NCBI GenBank assembly: GCA_030268105.1
Contig: BSDZ01000078.1
Span: 5,317,001 to 5,381,000, forward strand
Source: Volvox africanus
Lineage: Eukaryota > Chlorophyta > Chlorophyceae > Chlamydomonadales > Volvocaceae
Length of the DNA stretch: 64,000 nucleotides
Direction of reading: 5' to 3'
Shown: positions 37,001 to 50,400 of the stretch, in pieces
Position numbering within the stretch: position 1 is the first letter of the stretch
Layout: the number at the start of each line of letters is the position of its first letter
Translations under genes and position numbers: made by a program
Notes under the pieces: model-generated
What the model saw: the letters and a program-made list of their open reading frames with translations, nothing else
Told to the model about the DNA's origin: nothing
Database searches by the model: none

Positions 37001-39068
37001 CATTTCTCACCGGGTTTCTAGGTTTCTTACCTTTTCGCTCAACTGCTCAGCTGACCGCTTTTGCATACCCTTGTCTGTTGTGTCGCGTGCTGGGGTTCTC
37101 GCTGCGGGCGCTGCCGGTGATGTGCTGCAGGTAGGCATCAACTTCTGGTGTTCGCATTATTCTCCGTTGTTGTAAGGTTTCGTGCAGGTCACTTTGTCAG
37201 GACTAAGTTATCCCCAGGAAACCAATCTTATTTCTTTGTTTGGCTACGAAGTTTGCCATACTTCTCAAGTTGATAGTGGATGTGGTGGTAGATAGTGGCT
37301 GGCACCTTTCGCTACAACAGCACATCTAATTCCTTGTCCTGCCGCGAGTGGGGTTGATTACACCAGTGTCAGCCCAGGCGACGGCTGCGAGCCAAGCTTG
37401 TTTTTTAACTATGTCAGTTTTTACGATCTCTATTCTTGAAGTCAGCCCTATAATTGAGCCTATCGACTTCTGGTACGTTTCAATCTTTAGTTTCTTCAAA
37501 TTTCCTTGGGTTTATAACTTCTGCCATCAGGTCTCTGGTTATGCCTCTTGTCGCATCGCGCATTCACGTTCCCTCTCAGGTATTGGTGATGGACTTCTGT
37601 GACATGGGCTCCTTGGCGGATGTGCTCAACACTAGCTTGCTGCGTCACCATGCTGGCAAGGTGGCAATGCCCGCCATCCTGCACTGCCTTCTGGAGGTGG
37701 CGTCAGCACTTCACTACCTGCATTCCATAGGCATTGTGCATTACGACCTCAAACCCGAAAATGTGCTTCTTAAGTCGTCTACCATCGACAGCCGGGGCTT
37801 CAACTGCAAGGTGGGGAACGGGTCGCACGGCTCCAAACGGACCCAATTCTCTGTTCAGGCGCACGAAGTTATCTATGGATGGGATGGATAGGATGGATGA
37901 ACCTCAGGGTGTTCGTTAACGAGTCCTCTTGCCATCGGTTTTGTGATAGCGTGGATCGCGCGTGGGGAGCAATGTCCCCTATCCTTTTTCTGCTCCCGCC
38001 CCGATCCTCCTGTTCCTGCCCACACTGCGCTTGCGTCCATTGTTTGGAGATGCAGGTTGCAGACTTTGGATTGTCCAATATTGTGTCAGACAACAGCTAC
38101 TTTAATAAGCACGCGGAGGGCACCATCACGCACCTGGCTCCGGAGGCAATGCAGCCCAACGGAAAGCTGACCAGGGCGGTGGACGTGTACGCGGTGAGTG
38201 TTCAGGACCACGAGACAAGGCCCTGAGGGTATGCGAGGAGGGTATACTCGGCCGGGTTAGTGTCGTGCACTGATGGGCAATTTGTTTTGTGTGTTCAACA
38301 TGGTAAGGGTATTTTAATGAGGGTCGGTTCCAGGGCCTGTGATCTGCTGAAGAAAACAGGAGCGGAAGCTGGTTGATGCAGGGTATGATAGGTCCAAGGG
38401 GAAACGTGGGGGGAAGGCGTGGAACTGCTGCCGTGACGCCCATCTACTTTGCATGTCCACATTTGCAACCAAGCTGACATTTCCTGTGCCAATGCGAAGA
38501 TGCTGGTATCTGAGGTGTGGCCCGCTCTCCCCATGTGGATCTGTGTGACGCGGGATTTGCAGTTCGGCATTATGATGTGGGAGCTGTACACGGGGCTCCG
38601 GCCCTACACGGGCTATCGTACTATCGATGTGGCGGTCAAGGTGTCCAAGGAGGGGCTGCGACCCGAATTTCCATCCGCCACGCATCCCTCTTTCAAGTGA
38701 GGCGCAGTCATCCGGTATATAAGGGAATCCTGTCAGACCAGGGCACAAGCCGACAATAACCCCAGGCTGCGGAGGCATTCCATGGGTAGTGGCTTGGTTG
38801 CATGCCGGCCGTACTGATGCCAGTTATGTCGTCTCTGTACATCTCATTATCCACATTTCCACCTTATGTTCCGCCCGCTAGGGAGCTGGCGCAGCGGTGC
38901 TGGCAGGGCGACCGGCGGCTGCGCCCCACATTCCGCCAGGTCATGGACCGCATCCACGAAATGCTCAAAGACCACGAGCTTATGGGCCGCGAGTCACTGC
39001 TCACATTGTCGTCATCCGCAGCCCGACTGCCTGTGTACCCGGACTACTTGCAGGTGGGCAGTCAGTAG
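31008..39068 (+). CDS. GAF-domain protein kinase with lipid-anchor N terminus (TKL-like, non-RD)
   Basis: Predicted membrane-associated signalling kinase. Exons: 31008-31355, 31446-31552, 31621-31938, 32055-32193, 32859-33014, 33912-34135, 34427-34547, 35194-35426, 35684-35785, 36125-36439, 37580-37810, 38056-38193, 38563-38696, 38882-39068. The start MGCLLSTP fits myristoylation plus palmitoylation. Residues of exons 2-4 form a GAF domain (SFLAVPIKVGGQLVGVLNV); exons 5-7 form a second GAF-like region (SVMVLPLVAPD). The kinase shows GRGGYGTVYRA, AAVKVV, HPNIIQ, HYDLKPENVLL, VADFGLSN, LAPE and RCWQGDRRLRPTFRQV. The catalytic HRD is HYD. A Gly/Ala/Ser-rich insert sits in the N-lobe exon at about 36300-36430. 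The phase between exons ending at 34547 and starting at 35194 does not match, so a small exon is probably missing there. Confidence 0.88.
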
Positions 39069-42000
39069 AGGGTAGTGGCTGACGCGTTATCGGGAGCAGA
39101 TGACGCGGACAGTGGAGCCCCCCGTGCAGGCCCCGATGATGAAAAGTGGTTGGGTTAAGGAATGATTGAGTGGAAGTTTCAGTGGGAATGCGTTGCAGGA
39201 TGATTGGGTTATGAATTGCGGTTCTGGGGACCCGGTGTAGTTGGGACTAAGTTGCGAGATGTAAGAGCGGGTACATTTACGTTAGGACGGCACGGGTGAG
39301 TTGCATGGATGGACTCGGACGAGCACCTGGTCGAGCATCCATCAAGCTTGTTTGGACCGGCCATGCGTGAAGCTGTTCCGAAATATTTCCGGGCAGGAAA
39401 GGCCGTCAAGCCATGACGTGTTGGCCGCCGTGCCTCAGCGGAATTGCCCATCAGCTTCCGCGATGCTCAGCTTCTCGTCTTGCTCTCGCCTCTTCGGTCT
39501 TCCTTTTGCCATATCTTCATGCAGGATGCAGCCGACAACGAGTTTCCGCTCCACATCCTATAGCTGAGAAGGCCTGCCGTGGTTGAGCAGTGGCCCCTGT
39601 AACCTGTACGGAGCGTTGGTCACCAACCCGGAGCAGCACACCAAACCATGGGCGAGGCGTATCCGGGCTCACGGCACGGCCTTGCGCCGGCCATGGTACC
39701 TCAAAGAGGGTCGTGGGTGGTGCATTTGATGGCAGCCGACGGTGGTGACGGGGAATTTGCAAGGCGGCCTCAGCTGCCCATGAGTGCCAGCGTTATGGAA
39801 ATTGTTAGGTGATTCGTGAAGGGTTGAGGTGGAGCAGCCGGCTTAATTTTATGGGATGCTTCATGGTGTCTGTCCTACGCGCGTAGGGCCATTGCGGGCG
39901 AATGGATTGTTTCCCTTCTGTCCACCTGGCAGCTATGTGTGAGCCTCTAGTGCGGAGCGGCATTTTAAGTATTGCATCATGTTGTGCCCTGTTCCTTTCT
40001 TTTGCACCTTGGCGCTCTCAGTGGCTGTTGGGAGAAATCATTGTGACTGCAATCTTTTTGACTGCCATGTTTTACTGGCTGACCTGGTGGTTGCATTTCA
40101 TTTCACGTTTCAAACTGCGAACATGTGAGGAGCATGGGGATTGCCAGGCTGTGCCATTGCGGGTCGAGACGACAGCCATGACTGTCCGTTCTTACATCGA
40201 TGGATGGCTAGTTTGTACAGGGCAGCGCGGGTACGAGGTGGATTTGTGTCTCTTGGAGGATAGGGATAATTTCCGACTCAATGAGGGATAGGAGAGGAGG
40301 CAAGATGGGGGAGAAGAGGAGATTCAAGTCATCCTACATGTACTCGATTGGGGATCGGATGCTGGCCGTTGGCAAATGCGGGCGTGTAAAACTGCCGGAC
40401 AGAAGGGCAAACTTAGTAACACATTCACAGCGAAAATGTTGTAAGAAACTCCATTCTACTTATGCGGATGTTTTGATCGCTGTGGGGGCCTGGCGCAACG
40501 CTGCGAACTTGGCGTAACGAAATAAAAGGGGCCGGCCGCCTGAAGGGGGTGAATTCGTAACAGTTATGGCTGGCCAGCGTTGGCGGGGGTGCACCGATTC
40601 TGGCCACCTGCCTTTAATATCTTCGTGCTGCTGCCTGGGGTCTGATCGGTCGGCTGGCGAGGTTGCAGGTATGGGATGGAAGGGCATGGCAAAAACTGTG
40701 TTGCTGACTGCAGCTCTATGTGTGTGAGGCGGGGGTGCGCTTTGCGTGTATTTGCAGCGTTGGGCACGAGTCGGCTCCATGGAGTCTTTCCTATGTATTA
40801 GCCTTCATAGTCCCTGTTACAGAATCTTTTGTAGTCTATTGACCTCGTCTTTCCACTTGTTGTGACTGGACAGTTCGCGGCACCTTGTTTCTTACAGCGG
40901 GCTGCGGGCCGCCACGCTTTCGGCATGGGGAGCAGGGCAAAATCAAGCTGTGGGGAGGACTACAGGTAGCACGACATGTATCAGCACGTTTGGGCTGTAG
41001 TCATGACGGCGGTTTGGGGACTGGGTGAACATCGGAATAGCTTGCAGAGTGAGACGGGATGAATATGTCCCTCACCCCACCACCATGAAACCGGGCCAAG
41101 GACCTGATCCTCGCACAGGAAAAAGGTCATTATCCTGGGGAGCATTTGCGGACGCGAGTGGCACTTACGCGCACGAAGAGCGCAATTGTGGCAAGCGGGA
41201 CGATGAAGGAAGACCTATCAACGAATCCTGAATCAACGAAACAGTGGGACAACGGGGGGAACTATTAGGGACTGATCCATCCCTGATATCGGACGGTGGC
41301 TACGGTGTAGACGATTAGGGCTGTGCATGCCAAATTTCTAGGCGAGGTGGTGAGGAGGATGGATTTGACCTATACGACTTTGCAACGATTAGTTGATGCA
41401 CACGTGGCCCTTGCCTGCTGCAACTTGTGACCCGGGCGTCTGTGTGCGGTTTGTGCGAGCATGTGCACGCTTCAGTATTTGATCAAGTGCTGAACCCTGT
41501 CTTGTGCAGAGTTCGTGTAGATGGCCCTCGCCGTATAGGCAGAGCGCACTATTCATTCTTCTCAGGCACTTAAGACCTCAGAAGGGCCACCAATAACAGA
41601 GGTACAGAAGTAACGCACGTCTGGCCCCAGGGTCCCACAAGGAGCGAGCGTTACAGCGGTCGCCATTGGAAATGAAAGAGATTCCACATCAAACACTGGT
41701 CTGTGGTAGTATGCGGACGCAGAATCGACTGTTCTCAGATGCTGACTCACCATGCGACCGTGCGATGCCTCAAATCATGGACACGGCGCAACACAGCAGC
41801 CAAGAGAACAACACGCCAATGGCGACAGACTGGTCCGCCAGCATCCACAATTACACGGGGACGCCCTGGGCGGGAGTCCGCGTCCGCGTGCCCTCGGAAC
41901 AAAACTCAGCCCCGTGAATCTCGTCACTACGAGATGCTTGGGAGGACCGAACCCCGGTTTCACAGCAGAAGGCGTACAGATATCCATGATAAACGCCCAG

Positions 42001-43309
42001 AAATCCATAACGTCCGAGCTGACCCGATAAGCTGCGGATGCGACAGAGGTTTCACAGGCGTTGACGACCATATCAACGCGATATCAGGGTGGCCAGGGTC
42101 ATCACCTTTTCCGCAGCTGGTGGAAAACCACCACGAGTAACAGCTCCATCTCTGCTTTCAGAGCAGCTTCCAAAACAAGCGACAACGTACCCAAGGCATC
42201 CGCTGTCGAGAAATCGAGGGATTTGCAGTAATGTCTGTGATCCTTACCGCCATAAACAATATCAGGGTTTCTAATTGACCCGGCCCCTTGCAACCTGGCG
42301 GGGCCCTCTCCGGACCATTCCCCAGATCCCAACCAAGATATCGGATATCTGATCGATACCGCCAAAATACACCGACGCACACACTTCATCATCAGGGCCT
42401 TCCCTTCATAAATGCCAACGCATGACTGACTGACTGACGTACACGGGAATTAATTGGGTGGGCAAGGGCGCCTTTCCCTGCTCTGCATTGATCTACATAT
42501 TGAGCAAAAGCACTTCAAAAACTTTGACATGATCCCGCTCCCCTTCCCCCTCCTCCCCAGGCCTCCCTCAACCATATGCGCTTCATAATGGGAGCCGCCG
42601 TGTTATATGCCCCTGCCTGTGGGAACCCGCCCTCGTTGCCCGGAACCCCTTCCCTCGCTGGATGTTTTCAACCCTCCACTACGATCCTCACGGAGGACAG
42701 TAGAGAGCCGAAGGCCTCCTGAGCCAATCTCGCTCGGGCCACACCTGTTGCCGCAGAAAAAATGCCCAACCGAATAGAGAGGTTTAGATAGGTTAACTCG
42801 GGTTAGGATGGGCATTTGGATTGTTGCGCACCGGACGGATGGGAAAAAGTAACAAAGCAGTGTGACCGATCAATGACAACTACACCGGCGAAAGAGATAG
42901 ATAGCACCATGAGCGGTGGCAGCGCAAAAGAGGGCCTTGTGCCGTAATGACACAAACACAACGCGTTTCACGGGGACCAAAACCAGCACTGACATGGAAA
43001 TAATAACAGGTAATAAGAGCTCTGGTCCGCATGCGGCGAGCTGCATCGTTACCGGCCACGTTATTGCTTACCGGTTACGTGGCGGGACGAGGGGACATGA
43101 TCGAATGCATTCCTTCACCTAAGCTTAGATATGACCCCGAATTTGAGGAGGCGGATGATATTCCCCCCCCCTCCTGACCCATCATGAGGTCATGAGGTAA
43201 TCGATCATGAAACCTGTACAGAAAGACCAACTCGCCATCGTGCAGCTTCATCAAACTCGCCATATGCACATGATACACAATACACACACTCGTATAGTTG
43301 CGCGCGCAC
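39069..43309. other. gene-poor region, no gene supported
   Basis: Downstream of the kinase gene and of the MAT1 homologue, which converge here. Open frames up to 145 codons occur, including a 96-codon ATG frame on the minus strand at 42102-42392, but none shows a domain or consistent exons. The kinase 3' UTR probably ends shortly after 39264. Confidence 0.4.
39260..39264 (+). terminator. candidate TGTAA polyadenylation signal of the kinase gene
   Basis: TGTAA, the usual volvocine poly(A) signal, 192 bases after the kinase stop codon. Confidence 0.4.
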
Positions 43310-45939
<2,630 letters not shown>

Positions 45940-46356
45940 CTAGGTGCAAGCCGGAAGGTGGGCGAGAGCAGCCATCGAGTATGCCTGGTTTTCAAGGACT
46001 ACGCTGCTGCCCTCGCCCGATATGCATGGTAAATTTGAGGTGGCTGGAGGATTGGCAAGAGAGGGCAATGTAGGTACCAGTACTGCTATCCGGGAACCGC
46101 ATGAGAAATGAGTGGCAGTTCAAAGCCCGTTGTAATTTATATTGCTTCAACAATAGATGTAAGTGATATTGTGTATAAAGACATATTTGCTATAAATGTA
46201 CAACACATCGTACGGAACTATGGGGATGCTCTCAAGCCTGCGCGAAACTCCATCCCAACTGTGACAATTGTACAGTACATCATCTGTCTGCTGACCTGGG
46301 GAAAGCCGGCTGTCTTATCTCCTTTCGGTAGTGAGTTAGGAGAGTAGCTCGATAAA
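45940..46356. promoter_or_regulatory. short divergent intergenic region between MAT1 and ACP genes
   Basis: 417 bases separate the most upstream MAT1 exon found and the start codon of the mitochondrial acyl carrier protein gene. It should hold both promoters unless MAT1 extends further. No RING-type Cys/His pattern is seen in any minus-strand frame here. Confidence 0.4.
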
Positions 46357-46854
46357 ATGGCCCTCTACTCTGCAGCCAACATCTTTAAGTCTACAGTCCT
46401 GAAGCATCTGCGCGTAACTGTGACCTCCGGCATCCAGCAATCAGGCCTGCCAACCTTCACAAACATCATCAGTCGGGGCTTCGGCGGGGGCTTCCTGGAC
46501 AAGGACAGCGTGACAGAGCGGGTCCTACATGTTACCAAGCACTTTGAGAAGATCGATGCTGCAAAGGTAGGGATTTATTTGCTGCGTATGTGGCACGCTC
46601 ATCTCGCGCCTTGTCGGCTACAGGACCTTATTCGCGTACTGCAATTCTATCTCTTCACTACAAACTGTAATAAATAGGTGAATCCCTCGGCGAACTTTGA
46701 GAAAGACCTTGGGCTGGACAGCTTGGACGTGGTGGAGCTCGTCATGGCGTTGGAAGAGGAGTTCGGCCTTGAAATTCCGGACGCGGAGGCGGACAAGATA
46801 GCATCTGTTTCGGATGCTATCAACTTTATTTGCAGCAACCCTATGGCGAAGTAG
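46357..46854 (+). CDS. mitochondrial acyl carrier protein
   Basis: Carries acyl chains on a phosphopantetheine arm for mitochondrial fatty-acid and lipoate synthesis, and is also an accessory subunit of respiratory complex I (NDUFAB1/SDAP type). Two exons, 46357-46566 and 46678-46854, join in phase 0 to give 128 residues. The first 35 to 40 residues are rich in Ala, Ser, Lys and Arg without acids, as in a mitochondrial presequence. The mature part contains [16 protein letters not shown], then [19 protein letters not shown] with the attachment serine of DSL, then [12 protein letters not shown] and a final helix. Length and order match the family; nothing is missing. TGTAA follows about 200 bases after the stop. 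Confidence 0.95.
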
Positions 46855-47481
46855 GCTGGTGACGGCAATACCGTAATAGTCTTATCCCTTGCGAGCAGCC
46901 TTCATGGGCTAGCTGTGTTTAGGATGCAGTTTTAGCTTGACTCTTTACTAGCTGGGGGATTATCCGGGCAAGGAGATGTGGAGCTCTGTGCCATATGCGT
47001 CTGGAGCGGGAGGTGTGAAGGGATGCATGACCAGGGACGCGCAGTTGGCGCTGTAAGGTTTTGCATAGGTCTTTGCAAGGCCTATGCTTGATGAGCAGTT
47101 GCGGCGTTGCAGCAAATGTTCTTTGAGTAAGTCAGTGCTGCGCCTCAACGCAGATCAGTCTCGGGATTTGACGCCGGCGATTGATGAAGTCCATGAGTTT
47201 TATGGCACATTTATAAGAGATTGAGCGTCTTAGCCTTGTAAATGGCCGTGAAGTGCACGACACTGGGGATCGCAGTCCTGGTAGTTGCGTTAACGGATTG
47301 ATGACGCTCTTGAAAATGTGTTGCAGTTTCATCCTCTCAACTTACGCATTGTTTACAATGAATCAGAACATTTCATGATCACATACGAGTTAGGACCAAA
47401 GCAGTCGGTGCTACACTTGCATAAGCCCTAACAGTGGAGAACCGCGATAGTGCATCCAAGTGCGAATCATATCATCTTTAA
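46855..47481. other. intergenic, no gene seen
   Basis: 3' flank of the acyl carrier protein gene and 5' flank of the sulfotransferase/aminotransferase gene, in the same orientation. Apart from a TGTAA at 47052-47056 nothing distinctive is seen. Confidence 0.5.
47052..47056 (+). terminator. candidate TGTAA polyadenylation signal of the ACP gene
   Basis: TGTAA 198 bases after the stop codon, at a typical distance for volvocine 3' UTRs. Confidence 0.45.
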
Positions 47482-50400
47482 ATGGGCTCGGAAACGGAGG
47501 GCTCCTTTTTTGACTCAAACTGTATTAACTGCTGGTCAGTCCCGAGGTGTTGCTCTACAAGCCTCTTATACTCATTTGCACAGCGCAGTGATACTACGGT
47601 CCTGGATGAGCCTTTGTACGCGAACTACTTGAAACTTACATGCCTTCCCCGGCCGTACAGGGAGCAGGTGAGCGCCTTTCGCACTTACCGCGGGAGCCCT
47701 CTCACCCAAATTAACTTGCCATCTGGTCATTACCAAGCATACCTGGAGCTCGGAGCTGTTCAGTGTGTAGCACTGGAAAGCCATTGGTTAAGAGGGGCCG
47801 GGTAAACCTTGTCATCCCCATCCCCGTAGCGAGATGCGAAAGGGGCATATACACCGGCATGTCCACCGGCACGCCCGTTTTCCTCACTACAAGAAGTGGA
47901 TGAGCCTACGTTGGTGGCCATGCCGTTGGCCCTGGACTCGCTGACATACGGCATCTCGCAGGTGCTTGCAACGCAGAACCCTGATGGAAATGCGGTGGTT
48001 TCGGAACAACTGCTGGCGGCGAGAGGGCATGGAGGTAACGGTGGAAGCCGCCCTGTTTTATATGCGAAGCACATGGGCAAACACAAGATTGGGCTGGGGC
48101 AGGAGCTGTTTCGCCGGGCGCAGCATGTGGTAGGTTCAGATCCGGATCAAGTTTGGATTCAGCCAAGGCACAGGCGGGTCCGCTGCTTGGCACTGCTCCT
48201 GATTGCTGGCGTACGGTTCTGGGGGGGATTTTCATTGCGGTCAGGTGGAGTCGTAAGCTGGATTCGAAAGAATTTGGTCGCGTCCCGAATGTCCTGATTA
48301 AGCAACTGGCCCCAGAAGGCCGGCAACCAAACATGACTCCAACGATCCTCCAGCCCAACTACTTCGTTACACGACTCAAGCGCAAAAGTGGTCAGGTTTT
48401 AGTCAGCCAGGCCGTCTGCCCATTACGCAACCATTGTCAGGTCCTTGTACGGGAGCCGTACGGTGTCCTGCAGTCGTTCTCCAACGTGCTAGAGCCCACG
48501 CAGCAGGAGCTGGGATACACGGTGAGGGCGGCTTTTCGGAAAGAACGTGGGGAGAGGGGTGACTCGATCGAAAGGCTGTCCGCTGGTTCATGACCGTGAA
48601 GCTGGAGCGCATTAGTTGTGTACGGGATGATTCCCACACGCCCTGGGTGATCCGCTCTCCGTCCCATTGCCTGCAAAGCCAGCTATTCAGGCTTACCGTG
48701 CTGGATCAAGCATACCCCGCGCCCATCGCAGCGCCTCATCCTCGGCCCCGCCTTCAGGCGCACACATAACGCAGTGCAAGATCACAGCCTCGGCTTCAAT
48801 TTCAACACTGGTGTTCCACTCGGCGGACTGCCCGCTGCATAGAAACACCGATATACTCTTAAAGGACCTCCAATCCGACGGCTCAGCCCCCGCTATCTAA
48901 TATGGGTGGGGAGAGCAAAGGAAACCTTCATCCTGCATACCGCTTCGAAGCCCGGTAACTCGACCCTCTATGCGTCCCCCCTAACTAGCCGCCTCCCCTC
49001 CGTGGCGCGCTGCCAATGTACCGGTTCTCCACTCCCCTGCCCCCTTCCCATCTTCCTCTTCCGCTTTCTGGCCCACACCGCTCCTTTCCCCAAGGCCCTG
49101 CTAGAGATTATGAGCGAGTTGCGAGTACTGGGGTGAGCAGCCGGATGGTAAACTGTTTTGCCACTGTTTTGCCACTGCGGAATTCAACTATGCGATGTAC
49201 GGGGTATGGTACGGCAAGGGGCGGCGGGACTGGCTGCCAAGCCTCATGATGCTTTATGATATGCGCACTGTAAATCCGCACGAGATGCAGCGCCCTACTG
49301 TCTGCAAATACGCGCATTGCTCGTCGCGAGACATCCCTCTCGATGACCTCGTGACAGCGATGGAGGCACGGCCCCCCATGCTGCACTGTCTTGTCCTGTT
49401 CGGGGCTGACGGGCAGGCAGATAGGCAGGCAGGCAGACAGACAGATAGGCAGGCAGATAGACAGGCAAACCCGACCGTGTGGGTAATTCGGGTTCCTCTA
49501 AGCCCCATTGCGCCCTCCACATCCTGCAATACCACCCCACATGAGGCCGTTTCACGATCTCCACACGTGTACGACAGGCGGCGCCCCATCGTGGTCAATT
49601 CGGATGAGCTGGTGCGTGAGCCTGCCGGTGTGCTGCGTGCGCTGTGTGCTGCTCTGGGACTGCCCTGGGAGCCCACCATGCTGAGCTGGCCGGCGGGTCC
49701 AAAACCGTATGACGGCCTGTGGGCGGACTGGTGGTACAAAAATACACACAAGAGCACCGGTGCGTGGTCGGCTCCCGCAGTGGGAAAGGGAGAACAGGTC
49801 CGGATGTGAAAGCCACATGAAGACCCGGAGTCCAAGAAACGGCCTCCGGGGCATCTGATACGCATAGGCATAGGCATAGGCATCTTGCATACCGACAAAG
49901 CGACTACTGTGCGGATGAGGGTCGATCCGATCTTGGCTATTTAGTCTGATGCTGATCCCGAAAGCCCGTACAAGATGCCGTCAACCTGGCTCCCTTTCAC
50001 CCACCAAGGCTTTGATGCGGAGGTACGGGACGCCAGGAAGCCGCTACCGGCCAACCTCAAGCCGCTGTTGGCGGAAACCTATCCCTTGTATGACATCCTG
50101 TCACGCCAGGCCATAAGGCCCCTGAGGGACCTGGTGCCGAGGCCTTTGGTTATGTTTGTCGTCGACGGCGCTGATGCAGCCAAGACAGAAGCAGCTTCTT
50201 TTTCTTCTTCTTCTTCTGCAGCTGCTCCAACTCCGCCGCTGAGTGGGTTCCAGTCCCCGGGTGGTGGCGGGGCGCACCAGGGGGGCACCCATGTGTATGT
50301 GCAGGATCCCCGGAACGAGGACGTGCTCATTGGCATAAGGGACGGCGTAAGCAGCCGGTTTGAGCTGGTGGGTGGTTGGCGAGGAGGTTGGGGAGGGCCT

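Noticed and set aside
39902..40291. 130-codon frame with hydrophobic segments downstream of the kinase gene
   Set aside because: No start context, splice partners or family resemblance; hydrophobicity comes from T-rich DNA.
42102..42392. 96-codon ATG frame on the minus strand
   Set aside because: It contains an apparent short intron of 45 bases that keeps the frame either way, but nothing recognisable and no neighbouring exons.
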